Of a DNA stretch of 64,000 nucleotides, positions 16,662 through 26,106 are shown in pieces (the first letter of the stretch is position 1; each line of letters opens with the position of its first letter). A program made the translations under genes and the position numbers. The notes below the pieces were generated by a model, which saw only the letters and a list, made by a program, of their open reading frames with translations, had not been told where the DNA came from and made no database searches. Origin of the DNA: Microbacterium sp. USTB-Y (GTDB lineage Bacteria > Actinomycetota > Actinomycetes > Actinomycetales > Microbacteriaceae); NCBI RefSeq assembly GCF_023703415.1, contig NZ_JAGMTU010000006.1, forward strand, positions 186,001-250,000. Direction: 5' to 3'.

Positions 16662-18131
16662 ATGAACGAGCAGACGCCTCACCCCGACGCCGGACACTCC
16701 GTGCCCCCGGCGTTCTCGTCCACCCCCGCCGCCGACGCCGCCGCACAGGCCGGCGCGACGGCTCCCACCACTCCCCTCCCGCCGACCGGGATGTACGCGC
16801 CGCAGGGGCAGGCCCACCCGGCACAGCCGGGCAACCCCGGTCACCCGGGCGTCCACACCGGCGCCGCCTTCGGCGCGGCCGCGACCCCGACCATCGAGCA
16901 CAAGGCGAAGAGCGGCGTCGGCGGCGGCAAGATCGCCGCCATCATCATCGCGGCGGCCCTGGTCGGCGGCATCGCCGGCGTCGGCGGCGCGGTCGGCTAC
17001 GGCTCGCTGACCGCCTCGAGCTCGTCGTCCTCGAAGGGCGTGACGGGGCCCAGCACCGTGACCGTGAACAACCCCGAGTCCGTGTCGGAAGCCACGGCGA
17101 TCGCGGCGAAGGCCGTGCCGTCGGTCGTGACGATCGAGGTCTCGGGATCCAGCGCCGCAGGATCCGGATCCGGCATCGTGCTCGACAAGCAGGGGCACAT
17201 CCTCACCAATGCGCACGTGGTGACCCTGGACGGCGAGGTCTCCGACCCCGCCATCACGGTGACGACCTCGGACGGCCGCATCCTCGAGGCCACCGTGGTC
17301 GGGATCGACGCGACCTACGACATGGCGGTGATCCAGGTCAAGGACGGCTCGAGCCTGACTCCGATGGAGTTCGCCGACTCGTCCAAGCTCAACGTCGGGT
17401 CCATGACGGTCGCCGTCGGCGCGCCGCTGGGGCTCTCCAACTCCGTCACGACCGGCATCGTCAGCGCGCTCAACCGCAGCATCCAGATCCAGTCCTCGGC
17501 GGCCCCGTCTCAGGGCTCGAGCGGCGACCAGCAGCAGAGCCCGAACCAGGACGGCTCGCAGCAGCCGTTCCAGTTCGACATCCCGGGCCGCGGCTCCGGC
17601 TCGCAGAGCTCCGCCGCGACGATCTCGATCTCGGTCATCCAGACCGACGCGGCGATCAACCCCGGCAACTCGGGCGGCGCACTCGTCGACAGCGACGGCA
17701 AGCTCATCGGAGTGAACGTCGCGATCGCGAGCGCCGGATCCTCGTCCTCCTCGTCGGGACAGTCCGGCAACATCGGGGTCGGCTTCGCGATCCCGTCGAA
17801 CATCGCCAAGCGCATCGCCAACGACATCATCGCCGACGGCAAGGCCACGCACGGCCTGCTGGGTGCGACGGTGCAGGACGCGAGCGCTCAGAAGGGCGCG
17901 ACGGTCGTCGGCGCGGCGATCGCGTCGGTCACGAACGGGGGCGCCGCGGCGAACGCCGGCATCCAGGCGGGCGACGTCGTCACGGGCTTCAACGGGAACC
18001 CGATCACCGACGCCAGCGACCTGACCGCGCAGGTGCGCTCCGTCGCCGGGGGGAGCACGGCCACGCTGACCGTCGTCCGCAACGGTCAGAGCCAGGAGAT
18101 CAAGGTCACCCTGGGGACCCTCGCCCCGTGA
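16662..18131 (+). CDS. Membrane-anchored HtrA/DegP-like serine protease with PDZ domain
   Basis: The 489-residue product has a Pro/Ala-rich cytoplasmic tail (1-85), one membrane helix (~90-113), a Ser-rich stalk, a trypsin-like domain with the triad His185 (LTNAHVV), Asp220 (YDMAVIQV) and Ser337 (NPGNSGGAL), and a PDZ domain (~395-485). A Gln/Ser-rich insertion (~280-318) sits between the Asp and Ser halves. This is the HtrA/PepD type of envelope protein quality-control protease. It is a single-gene unit closed by a strong terminator. AAGGAG-type ribosome-binding site before ATG 16662. Confidence 0.94.
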   Translation: MNEQTPHPDAGHSVPPAFSSTPAADAAAQAGATAPTTPLPPTGMYAPQGQAHPAQPGNPGHPGVHTGAAFGAAATPTIEHKAKSGVGGGKIAAIIIAAALVGGIAGVGGAVGYGSLTASSSSSSKGVTGPSTVTVNNPESVSEATAIAAKAVPSVVTIEVSGSSAAGSGSGIVLDKQGHILTNAHVVTLDGEVSDPAITVTTSDGRILEATVVGIDATYDMAVIQVKDGSSLTPMEFADSSKLNVGSMTVAVGAPLGLSNSVTTGIVSALNRSIQIQSSAAPSQGSSGDQQQSPNQDGSQQPFQFDIPGRGSGSQSSAATISISVIQTDAAINPGNSGGALVDSDGKLIGVNVAIASAGSSSSSSGQSGNIGVGFAIPSNIAKRIANDIIADGKATHGLLGATVQDASAQKGATVVGAAIASVTNGGAAANAGIQAGDVVTGFNGNPITDASDLTAQVRSVAGGSTATLTVVRNGQSQEIKVTLGTLAP

Positions 18132-18159
18132 GCGGCCGCTCCTGATCCTTGCGCTGAGG

Positions 18160-18195
18160 AAGACGCCACCCGCGACACGTCGCGGGTGGCGTCTT
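18160..18195 (+). terminator. Intrinsic terminator of the htrA-like gene
   Basis: A perfect 16-base-pair stem (18160-18175 with 18180-18195) with a CACG loop begins 28 bases after the htrA stop. The stem starts AAGACGCC and its partner arm ends GGCGTCTT, giving a short T run. Confidence 0.9.
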
Positions 18196-18282
18196 CTCCG
18201 TCGGGGGCGCGAATCCGCGCTGTGGCCGGGACGGCGGCGCTCTCCTTTTCCGCACCGAGTCCCCGGCCGGTAGGCTCGCGGG

Positions 18283-19578
18283 GTGGCGTCCTTCTCCTTC
18301 CGTGCGGGTAACGCCGGCAAGCTGCTGAGGATCCCGCTGTATCTGCTCGGCAGGCTGGGAACCCTCGTCGTCCCGCGGGGGCGGGGCTGGGTGATCGGGT
18401 GCGGCGCCGGCATCGGCGACGGCGCCCTCGCCCTCTGGCACGCGGCCGTGGAGAGCGGTCTCGAGCCGCTCTGGCTGACGGGGTCCGAGCGCGAGCGACG
18501 CGATGCGGACGAACTCGGCATCAGGTCGATCCCGAAGAGCGGTCTGCGCGGCTGGTGGGCGACCGCCCGGGCCGGAGTGGTCGTGGTCACGCACGGCTTC
18601 GGCGACGTCAACCGGTACGCCACCTCGGGTGCGTTCCCACGCCCTCCTGTGATCGTGCAGCTCTGGCACGGCATCCCGCTCAAGCGCATCGGGCTGGACT
18701 CCCCGGCCACCGTGCAGAGCGCGTTCCTGCCGGGCTTCGTCCCGCTGCAGCGCCTGCTCGGGTTCCTGTACCGCGGCCAGACCCGGCGCATCCGGGTGCT
18801 CCCCGCCGCATCCGACCGGTCCCGCGGGCGCCTGGAATCGGCGTTCGCCCTCGGCGTCCGGCAGGTTCTCGTCACCGGCGAGCCGCGCGTCGACGTGCTC
18901 TCCGCCGGGGATCCGGAGGAACGCCGAGCGCGCGCGATCGCGCGACGGGACGCCGCGGTCGGACCGATCGCGGACAGCGCGCGCGTCGTGCTGTACGCGC
19001 CCACCTGGCGGGACGGGGCGCCGGACCCCTCGGTCCCGACCGCTGCGGAGTGGGCGGATCTGCTCGGCGTGCTGGAGCGCACCGACAGCGTGCTGCTCGT
19101 GCGCTCGCACCCGCTCGGCGAGGGCGACTACAGCCCGCCGGTCCCCACAGACCGCGTGCGGATGATCGGTTCCTCGACCGTCGCGGACATCACGCCCGTG
19201 CTGCCCGCGGTCGATGTGCTCGTGACCGACTACTCGTCACTCGCCTATGACGTGGGGCTGCTGTCCATGCCCGTCGTCTATCTCGCCCCGGATCCCGAGG
19301 AGTACGCCGCCGCCCGCGGCTTCTACGGGACGTACGCCGAGGTCGCCGGCGGCGACCCTGCGGGCGACTGGGCGGAGGCCGGGGGTCAGCTCGAGGCGAC
19401 CCTCTCCGACGTCGAAGAGCGCGACCGCCGCGCCGAGCTCTCCCGCGCGCTCAGCGCGCGCATGCACGCCCATCGGGACGGCCGGAACACGGCCCGCGTC
19501 CTCGGCGCGATCCTCGCCCGTACCGGCGACGCCAGGAGCGCCGCCCGCCCGACCCCCGCAGCGAAGGGAACCCCATGA
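18283..19578 (+). CDS. CDP-glycerol glycerophosphotransferase-family protein (TagB/TagF-like)
   Basis: This 431-residue enzyme belongs to the Glyphos_transf family that transfers polyol-phosphate units from CDP-linked donors to wall polymers. Diagnostic motifs are LWHGIPLKR (about residue 128), LYAPTWR and VTDYSSLAYD near the C-terminus. An N-terminal amphipathic segment (1-35) may bind the inner membrane face. GTG 18283. The next gene, of the same family, starts inside its stop (ATGA), so they form an operon, probably for a teichoic-acid-like or phospho-glycan polymer; Microbacteriaceae are not classic teichoic acid producers, so the product is open. Confidence 0.9.
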   Translation: MASFSFRAGNAGKLLRIPLYLLGRLGTLVVPRGRGWVIGCGAGIGDGALALWHAAVESGLEPLWLTGSERERRDADELGIRSIPKSGLRGWWATARAGVVVVTHGFGDVNRYATSGAFPRPPVIVQLWHGIPLKRIGLDSPATVQSAFLPGFVPLQRLLGFLYRGQTRRIRVLPAASDRSRGRLESAFALGVRQVLVTGEPRVDVLSAGDPEERRARAIARRDAAVGPIADSARVVLYAPTWRDGAPDPSVPTAAEWADLLGVLERTDSVLLVRSHPLGEGDYSPPVPTDRVRMIGSSTVADITPVLPAVDVLVTDYSSLAYDVGLLSMPVVYLAPDPEEYAAARGFYGTYAEVAGGDPAGDWAEAGGQLEATLSDVEERDRRAELSRALSARMHAHRDGRNTARVLGAILARTGDARSAARPTPAAKGTP

Positions 19579-21026
19579 CGAGCCGCGTCACGAGCGTCCG
19601 CGTCGACGAGGAGCAGCAGGCGCTGCTGATCGGCGGAGAGGGGACCGCTCCCGCCGAGATCGAGCTCGCCGGCCGCCGTGCCGTCTCCCGGGCCGGCGTC
19701 GATGCGGACCGGGACGACCGCGGCTGGAGCGCCGTGCTGCCGCTGCAGGCTGCGCGATGGGGCGGGCCGGTGCTCCCGCTGCCGAGCGGCGACTACGCGC
19801 TCCTGCTCGACGGACGCGCGGTCGACGTGCCCGTGCTCGAGACCGTCGTGCTGGCCGGGCTCCGCGTCGGCGCGGACGGCGCCGTGCGCATCGACCCGCC
19901 GGTCGACCCGGTGTACGAGACCGCCGAGGGGCGGCTCGCCCTGGAGGGGCGCTACGCCTCGCTTCCCGGCGCGGGGGAGAACGCGGTGTTCTTCGAGTCC
20001 TTCTACGGGCAGTCCAGCGGCTGCAACCCGGGCGCGATCGACCGCGAGCTCGCGGCGCGCGCCCCAGGAGTGACCCGGTACTGGAGCGTGGTCGACCTCT
20101 CGATCCCGGTCCCGGAGGGGGCGATCGCGGTCGTGGAAGGATCGCCGGAGTGGTGGCGGGCGCGTGCCGATGCACGGCTGCTCGTGGTGAACGACTGGCT
20201 GCGCCGCCGCTTCGACCGCAAGCCCGGGCAACGCGTGCTCCAGACCTGGCACGGCACGCCCCTCAAGCGTCTCGCCCTGCATCGCCCCGGCCTGCACCCG
20301 CGGCGCTGGCTCGCCGTGTTCCGCGAATCGCGACGCTGGGACGCCCTGCTCGCCCAGAACCCGTACGCGGAGCGGGTGCTGCGCAAGGCCTACGCCTTCC
20401 TGCAGCGGCCGGTGTGGGTGGACGGCTACCCGCGCAACGATGTGCTCGTCACCGGCGATGCCGCGCGCATCCGCGATGCGCTCGGCATCGGTCCGTCGGA
20501 GCGGGTGCTGCTGTACGCGCCGACCTGGCGGGACGACCGGTCGGAGATGGTCGACTTCCTGGATCCGACCGCGCTCGCCGAGGCCGCCGACGCGGTCGTG
20601 CTCGTCCGCGGCCACTCCCGCACCATCCGCCCCGGCCGCGACCAGGCCGGATCCCGGGTCATCGACGTCACCGGCTATCCCGATACCGCGGAGCTGCTGC
20701 TCGCCGCCGATGCGCTGATCACCGACTACTCGTCGGTGATGTTCGACTTCAGCGCCACCGGCAAGCCCATCTACTTCCTGGTGCCGGATCTCGAGCACTA
20801 CCGCGGCAAGCTCCGCGGCTTCTACTTCGACCTCCCGGCCCGTGCGCCCGGCCCCCTTGTGCGCACGCAGGAGGAGCTCGTGGCGGCGCTCTCCGACGTG
20901 TCGGCGGTCGCGGAGCACGCCGCGTCCTACGTCGCCTGGCAGGCGCAGTTCAACGGCCGCGACGACGGGTCCGCGTCCGCGCGGGTCGTCGACCGGATCC
21001 TGGATCTCGGCTGGCTCGACGGCTGA
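19575..21026 (+). CDS. Second CDP-glycerol glycerophosphotransferase-family protein
   Basis: A 483-residue homologue of the preceding gene. Residues 1-115 form a beta-rich N-terminal domain absent from the first protein. The catalytic part carries QTWHGTPLKR, LLYAPTWRDD and ITDYSSVMFDFS, the same three family motifs; the glycerophosphate-binding His and Asp are retained. Its start overlaps the upstream stop by four bases. Two different members in tandem suggest a primase/polymerase pair, as in TagB/TagF, but which does which cannot be decided. It is convergent with the glycosyltransferase gene. Confidence 0.9.
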   Translation: MTSRVTSVRVDEEQQALLIGGEGTAPAEIELAGRRAVSRAGVDADRDDRGWSAVLPLQAARWGGPVLPLPSGDYALLLDGRAVDVPVLETVVLAGLRVGADGAVRIDPPVDPVYETAEGRLALEGRYASLPGAGENAVFFESFYGQSSGCNPGAIDRELAARAPGVTRYWSVVDLSIPVPEGAIAVVEGSPEWWRARADARLLVVNDWLRRRFDRKPGQRVLQTWHGTPLKRLALHRPGLHPRRWLAVFRESRRWDALLAQNPYAERVLRKAYAFLQRPVWVDGYPRNDVLVTGDAARIRDALGIGPSERVLLYAPTWRDDRSEMVDFLDPTALAEAADAVVLVRGHSRTIRPGRDQAGSRVIDVTGYPDTAELLLAADALITDYSSVMFDFSATGKPIYFLVPDLEHYRGKLRGFYFDLPARAPGPLVRTQEELVAALSDVSAVAEHAASYVAWQAQFNGRDDGSASARVVDRILDLGWLDG

Positions 21027-21062
21027 GCCGTCCCGCCCGGGGCCGCCGAGCGCGGAGGCCGC

Positions 21063-22169
21063 TCAGGGCAGCGGGGTGTTCCGCGTGCCGAGCCGTGAGG
21101 TGTCGACCGTGTCGTGCGCGCCGCGCAGCACGCCCATGAGGAACCCGAGCCCCCAGGAGAGGTGCATCGTCGGCAGCACGGCGAGCGTCCAGATGCGCTC
21201 CCGCGGGCTCCGCGGCGGATCGGTCGGGCGCCCCGGAGCCAGCGCCATCGCGATCACGAGCAGCGCATAGGCGACGAGCGGCAGATACACCGCCGACGCG
21301 ATCACGCCGGCGACGCCCGAGAGGACGCCCGTGAGCTGCAGCACCCCCGTGACCACGGCGAGCGCGAGGAGGACGAGGAGCGCCGGGGGCGCGAAGAAGC
21401 GCACGCCGTTGCTGCGCCCGTAGCGGCGCACCAGCTCGCCGCGCCAGGCTCCGGTCGAGCGGAACTGCCGCGCCAGCCGGATCCAGCTCTCCCGCGGCCA
21501 GTAGGTCACCGCGAGCTGCGGATCGAACCACACCGCGTACCCCGCCTGGCGGATCCGCAGATTGAGCTCCCAGTCCTCGCCGCGGCGGATCGACTCGTCG
21601 AACAGGCCGACCTCGTCCAGCACGCTGCGGCGCATGACGCCCAGGTAGGCCGATTCGGCGGCTCCCTCCCTGGTCCCTCCGTGGTAGCTGCCGCCGCCGA
21701 GACCGACCGGCGAATTGTACGCGCGGGCCACGGCCGCCTGGAACGGGGTGCGGCCGTCGGCACGCATGACCCCTCCGACGTTCGCGGCGCCGGTTCGCTC
21801 CAGCGTCTGGATCGCGCGCCGGGCGTACCCGGGGGAGAGCTCGGAGTGCGCGTCGACCCGGATGATGGTCGGATGCGCGCTGGCGCGGATCGCCGCGTTG
21901 AGGCCGACCGGGATGTCGGCGGCCGGGTTGTGCACGATCCGCAGCCGCGGCTCGCGGGCCGCCAGGCGCTCGGCGAGGTCGGTGGTGCCGTCGGAGGACG
22001 GGCCGAGCGCGAGCACGAGCTCCGTGGGGCCGTCCACGTCCTGCGCGAGCACCGACTCCACGGCGTGCTCGAGATAGGTGCGCTCGTTCAGCACCGGCAT
22101 CACGAACGACACGCCCGCGCCGGACAGCGGGGCATCCGCGCCGGGGGAGGACGGGTCGGGGTGGCTCAC
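21063..22169 (-). CDS. Family 2 glycosyltransferase, ExoA-like, with C-terminal membrane helices
   Basis: This 368-residue membrane glycosyltransferase has the GT-A start VSFVMPVLNERTYLEHAVESVL, the DAHS metal-binding motif, and the acceptor/catalytic block GEDWELNLRIRQAGY. Three hydrophobic segments follow from ~260 to 330. It resembles ExoA of succinoglycan synthesis, which extends a lipid-linked oligosaccharide. GTG 22169 gives the native N-terminus; there is no closer alternative. Its place beside the two CDP-glycerol-type transferases suggests the same surface polymer. Confidence 0.88.
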   Translation of the reverse strand: MSHPDPSSPGADAPLSGAGVSFVMPVLNERTYLEHAVESVLAQDVDGPTELVLALGPSSDGTTDLAERLAAREPRLRIVHNPAADIPVGLNAAIRASAHPTIIRVDAHSELSPGYARRAIQTLERTGAANVGGVMRADGRTPFQAAVARAYNSPVGLGGGSYHGGTREGAAESAYLGVMRRSVLDEVGLFDESIRRGEDWELNLRIRQAGYAVWFDPQLAVTYWPRESWIRLARQFRSTGAWRGELVRRYGRSNGVRFFAPPALLVLLALAVVTGVLQLTGVLSGVAGVIASAVYLPLVAYALLVIAMALAPGRPTDPPRSPRERIWTLAVLPTMHLSWGLGFLMGVLRGAHDTVDTSRLGTRNTPLP

Positions 22170-22230
22170 CCGTCGATCCTTGCACGTCCGGCCTGCAAGA
22201 CCGGCGGGAGGGCCGTCCGGGCGCGTCGGG

Positions 22231-23610
22231 CTACCAGCGTCCGCCGTTCTGCCAGTACTGGCCGATGTCCTCGAGCGGGCGCCCCTTGGTCTCGGGAGCC
22301 AGCCACACCACGAAGAAGAAGGCGAGGATCGCGATCACCCCGAAGGCGGCGAAGGTGCCCGCGCCGCCGAGGGCATTGAGCATCGTCAGGAAGAGCGCGC
22401 CGACGATGACGTTCGCCACCAGGTCGCTCGTCAGCATCACGCTCGCACCGAGCGAGCGCAGGTGCGCCGGCATCGCCTCGCCGGCGTAGACCCAGACCAG
22501 GGAACCGAAACCGAACGTGAAGCCGGCGGTGAAGAGCACGAGTCCGATGAACCCGGCGATCGTGAGGGCGCCGTCGAAGTGGCCGCCCCCGATCGCGAAC
22601 ACGATCACGAGCAGCAGGTTCGCCAGGATCATGGTTCCGATGCCGATCAGCAGCACCGGGCGGCGCCCCATCCGGTCGATCACGAGCAGGGCGATGAAGA
22701 CCGCGACGAGCCCGGCGACCTGGACCAGGGCGGAGAGTCCCAGCTTCACGATGTCGTCCGTGAACCCCATCGCCTCGAAGATCCGGGGGCTGTAGTAGAC
22801 GATCGCGTTGATGCCGGTAAGCTGCACGAAGAACCCGAGTCCGACGACGAACAGCGTGGCACGGAGGAACGGCTTGCGCAGCAGATCGCGCCACGATGCG
22901 GTGTGCGCGGAGGCGAAGCCCGCGGTGATCGTCTCGATCTCGGCGTCGACGTCGATCTCGGGGCCCTCGATGCGGGCGAGGGTGGCACGGGCCTCCGAGG
23001 TGCGGCCCTTCATGACGTACCAGCGCGCGGTGTCGGGCAGGCGCAGCAGGACCAGGGTGATGACCACGCCGGGGATCGCCGCGAGCCCCAGCATCCATCG
23101 CCAGCTCTCGGTCGGCGCGAGGGCCATGGCCACGAGGTAGCCGAGGATGATGCCGGAGACGGTGGCGACCTGGTACAGCACGAGGAACGCGCCGCGCGAG
23201 CGGGTGGGCGCGGACTCGGCGACGAAGACCGGGACGACGACGACCGAGACGCCGATGGTGAGTCCGAGCAGGAAACGGGCGGCGACCAGCACCCACAGGG
23301 CCGGGGCGAGACCGGACAGCAGGGAGAACACGGCGAAGGCCAGGGCGACGGCGACCATGGTCGGCTTACGGCCGATGCGGTTGGCCAGCGCGCCGCCGAA
23401 GAGCGCCCCGAGGATCTCGCCGACGACCACCGTGGTGGTGACCCAGGACTGCGCGGCGGGATCGAGGTGGAAGTCCTTGGCCAGGTACAGCATCGCCCCG
23501 CCGATGTTGGAGGAGTCGTAGCCGTAGATGATGCCCACGGTTGCGGCGGCGACGCCCACGAGCAGCGCCAGCCGTGTGGTGCGGCTGTTGCCGGTCAGTG
23601 TAGAGCTCAT
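22231..23610 (-). CDS. MFS sugar porter (sugar:H+ symporter family)
   Basis: The 459-residue protein has twelve membrane helices and the sugar-porter signatures: GYDSSNIGG in helix 1, RIGRKP after helix 2, PVFVAESAPTRSRG after helix 4, a large cytoplasmic loop with LPDTARWYVMKGR, QLTGINAIVYYSP in helix 7, DRMGRRP after helix 8, and PETKGRPLE at the end. It is the XylE/GalP type, importing a monosaccharide or polyol with protons. No catabolic gene or regulator is adjacent, so the substrate is open. ATG 23610. Confidence 0.93.
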   Translation of the reverse strand: MSSTLTGNSRTTRLALLVGVAAATVGIIYGYDSSNIGGAMLYLAKDFHLDPAAQSWVTTTVVVGEILGALFGGALANRIGRKPTMVAVALAFAVFSLLSGLAPALWVLVAARFLLGLTIGVSVVVVPVFVAESAPTRSRGAFLVLYQVATVSGIILGYLVAMALAPTESWRWMLGLAAIPGVVITLVLLRLPDTARWYVMKGRTSEARATLARIEGPEIDVDAEIETITAGFASAHTASWRDLLRKPFLRATLFVVGLGFFVQLTGINAIVYYSPRIFEAMGFTDDIVKLGLSALVQVAGLVAVFIALLVIDRMGRRPVLLIGIGTMILANLLLVIVFAIGGGHFDGALTIAGFIGLVLFTAGFTFGFGSLVWVYAGEAMPAHLRSLGASVMLTSDLVANVIVGALFLTMLNALGGAGTFAAFGVIAILAFFFVVWLAPETKGRPLEDIGQYWQNGGRW

Positions 23611-23676
23611 GATCCCGTCCTCGTTCTCGGCGCTCCCCGGGGAGCGGATTCGAGAGTACCGCGGCGGCCGCGGCGC

Positions 23677-23982
23677 TCAGACGACGAACCGCCAGACGTA
23701 CTCCAGGCCGTCTTCCGGGCGGAACCAGGCCAGGGTGACGACCACGTCGTCCACGTCGGTGTCGCACAGGCAGATCTCCATCTGCTCGCCGGGGCGCACC
23801 CTTCCCCAGAGCAGGGTGCGCCCCGGATTCGTCGAGGTGCGGGCGAAGGCGCGCACGAAATCGAGGCCGCCGTCGGCGTTGGTCACGACCGGATGCGTGC
23901 GATCGCGCCGATCGACGCGCCAGGGCACAGGGTACGAGACGTCGGGGAACCGTGCCGACGGGGGATCGGATGGGCGGGTCAT
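23677..23982 (-). CDS. Small hypothetical protein
   Basis: An unrecognised 101-residue protein, cytoplasmic by composition, with no signal peptide or helix. Notable segments are YPVPWRVDRRDRTHPVV, a GRVRPGEQMEICLCDTD strand and a VVVTLAWFRPEDGLEYVWRFVV C-terminus, which looks beta-rich. ATG 23982 is the only start in a sensible position. It lies between the sugar porter and the EcsC-like gene on the same strand; no functional link is apparent. Confidence 0.6.
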   Translation of the reverse strand: MTRPSDPPSARFPDVSYPVPWRVDRRDRTHPVVTNADGGLDFVRAFARTSTNPGRTLLWGRVRPGEQMEICLCDTDVDDVVVTLAWFRPEDGLEYVWRFVV

Positions 23983-24083
23983 GGCGCCACGATAAGAGCG
24001 GGTGCCGACGGCTCGGCGCCGTCGGACGCGGTCGCGACGACGGCTGTGCAGAACTCCTCCGGAAGCGCCGCTGTGCGGACCGC

Positions 24084-25082
24084 TCAGAGCTCCCGATCCG
24101 GCGCCGTCGGATGCAGTTCCGGGCCGGGCGCCTCGGGTGCCGACACCGGCGCGGGGCGGCGTCGCACGACCTCCGCCGCGCGTCGGCCGACCACGCCGAC
24201 GCCGCGCGCCGCGGATCCGGCCGCTCCGGCGACGGCGGCGCCTGCGAGCTGCGCACCCCGGGCGATCCTGCGCTCGATGCGCTGGGCGCCCTCCTGCGGT
24301 TCGAGCTCGGCGGGCAGCGTCTGCGGCGGGAGCCCGAAGGCACGACGGGAACTGGTCAGCACGCGCCGCCCCAGCACGTGATTGCCCGCGCCGCCGATCA
24401 CCGCCCCCACGCCGAAGGGAAGCGCCTTGCCGAGGAACGAGGCGCCGCCGACGCCGGCGAACTGCTTGATCAGCATGCTCTTGAGCCGGTCGGCCAGCGG
24501 ACCCACCGCCGCCCGGGGGAGGGACTTGGTCACGAGCTCGCCCCAGTAGGCGGGACGGCCTGCGCCCTTGCCCGTCGCCTGCCCGGCGAGCTGGCGGATC
24601 AGATCCACGCCCTCCTTGCCGAGCATGAGGGTCATCACGAGCGCCCTGGCGCGATCGGGATTCTCCACGGTGATGCCGTGGACCTCGGCGATCGACTGGG
24701 CGAACAGCGCCGTCGTCTCGACGAACCCCGCGGTCTCGACGCCCGACAGCGCGAGGGTGACCCCGGTGCCGATGCCGGGGATCACGGCCGTCGCGCCGAC
24801 CGCGGCTCCTCCGGTCGTCACCGCGGCGAGGTAACGGCGCTCCAGCAGCGTGATGATCTGCGACGGTGTGGCGTCGGGGTGCCGCAGCCGGATGCTGCGG
24901 ATGTGCGCGAGCACGAGCGGACGCTGCACGGCGAGGACCCGGTCGAGACCGCGGATGTGCATCGGGTGCTCGGAGGATCCCGCCGGAGGCAGCCCGCCGG
25001 CCCACGGGGCGTCGTCGGGCAGGGAGTGGATCCGCTGCACGGACTGGTCGCGCTTGCTGCGCTTCGCATCGCTCTTCCCCAT
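24084..25082 (-). CDS. EcsC-like hypothetical protein
   Basis: A 332-residue protein with a Lys/Arg-rich start (MGKSDAKRSKRDQ), a central Gly/Ala-rich amphipathic region (GGAAVGATAVIPGIGTGVTLALSGVE, ~95-118) and a second one (GKALPFGVGAVIGGAGNHVLGRRV, ~215-240). This pattern is that of EcsC-family proteins, whose role is unknown but which may touch membranes. The last ~60 residues are Ala/Arg/Pro-rich. It is preceded by a strong hairpin that ends the nucleotidyltransferase transcript, so it has its own promoter. Confidence 0.7.
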   Translation of the reverse strand: MGKSDAKRSKRDQSVQRIHSLPDDAPWAGGLPPAGSSEHPMHIRGLDRVLAVQRPLVLAHIRSIRLRHPDATPSQIITLLERRYLAAVTTGGAAVGATAVIPGIGTGVTLALSGVETAGFVETTALFAQSIAEVHGITVENPDRARALVMTLMLGKEGVDLIRQLAGQATGKGAGRPAYWGELVTKSLPRAAVGPLADRLKSMLIKQFAGVGGASFLGKALPFGVGAVIGGAGNHVLGRRVLTSSRRAFGLPPQTLPAELEPQEGAQRIERRIARGAQLAGAAVAGAAGSAARGVGVVGRRAAEVVRRRPAPVSAPEAPGPELHPTAPDREL

Positions 25083-25127
25083 GGACCAGAGCCTAGGACG
25101 GCTCCGTCTGAAGATCGGCCGTTAACG

Positions 25128-25162
25128 CGAGCGGGCCCGTGCTTATCGCACGGGCCCGCTCG
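25128..25162 (-). terminator. Perfect hairpin terminator after the nucleotidyltransferase gene
   Basis: A 15-base-pair perfect stem (25128-25142 with 25148-25162) and a five-base loop lie 12 bases past the stop at 25175. On the minus strand it is followed by CGTTAA rather than a long U tract, which is common in high-GC genomes. Confidence 0.8.
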
Positions 25163-25174
25163 GAGGGAGGGGGG

Positions 25175-25867
25175 TCAGACGAACAGGTTCGCCCGCTCCA
25201 GGTCCTCGGCGAAGTCGACCTCGACCGCGTAGAGGTCGGAGATGTCCATCGGCTCCAGGAGGAGGCCGTTCTCGACGATCGCCAGCTCGAGGCCGCGCTC
25301 GAAGTAGTCCTGGTCGTCGACGCGCTGGAGCTGGCGCAGGAACGCCTGCTTGTCGCGCGAGGAGACGTAGTTGATGCCGACGGCCTCGCCGATGCCGCCC
25401 TTGACGGTCTTGGAGAGCTCCTTGATGTATCCCTCGGCGTCGACCGTGTACTTGACCTCTTCGTCGCTCACCTTGGCGGTGTTGACGGTGACGAAGGACT
25501 GGTCGCGCTCGATGAACGCGATCGCGCGGCCGAGGATGCGCGGGTCGAAGACGACGTCGCCGTTCATCCAGAGCACGCCGCTGCGTCCGGTCGCGGAGAG
25601 ACCGCGCAGGAGGCTCTTGGACGTGTTGGTCTGGTCGTAGCGCTCGTTGTGCACGTAGTTCACATCGGGGAAGGCCTCGATGATCGTCTCGGCGCGGTAG
25701 CCGACGATGGTCGTGATGCGCACGTCTTCGCCGAAGGCCGCATGGATGTTGTCGTGCTGCTGCTGCATGATCGAGCGTCCGTCGTTGAGCTCGGTCAGCG
25801 GCTTGGGGAGGGAGCGCCCGAGGCGCGAGCCCATCCCGGCAGCCAGAATGATGGTCTGAAGAGTCAC
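25175..25867 (-). CDS. Sugar/phosphocholine nucleotidyltransferase (LicC-like)
   Basis: This 230-residue nucleotidyltransferase opens with TIILAAGMGSRLGRSLPKPL, the NTP-binding signature with its catalytic Lys, and has WMNGDVVFD with the metal-binding Asp and VEVDFAEDLERA near the end. It most resembles the phosphocholine cytidylyltransferase (LicC) branch, which makes CDP-activated donors. Together with the CDP-glycerol-type transferases at 18283-21026 it could supply a CDP donor, though it is a separate transcript. GTG 25867 is chosen because CAGGAG lies about seven bases upstream; the frame stays open beyond it without a good site. Confidence 0.85.
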   Translation of the reverse strand: MTLQTIILAAGMGSRLGRSLPKPLTELNDGRSIMQQQHDNIHAAFGEDVRITTIVGYRAETIIEAFPDVNYVHNERYDQTNTSKSLLRGLSATGRSGVLWMNGDVVFDPRILGRAIAFIERDQSFVTVNTAKVSDEEVKYTVDAEGYIKELSKTVKGGIGEAVGINYVSSRDKQAFLRQLQRVDDQDYFERGLELAIVENGLLLEPMDISDLYAVEVDFAEDLERANLFV

Positions 25868-26106
25868 AGAAATGCTCCTGTTACGTGTGTTCACGGTCAA
25901 GTCACCGATGGGACACTTCCTCGTGCCAGAAGCCATGGTATCGATCCGCCCCGCGCGGGACATGCGGAGGAGGGGCGAGATGCCATTCCGTTATCGAGTG
26001 CTCGGTGCATTCCCAGGTTCGTCAGAGGATCCGGTTCCGGCCCCGATCACGTCGGTTCGGGTCGTCGCCCCCGTCCTCGCCGTCGTCGGTTGATACCGTG
26101 AAAGGC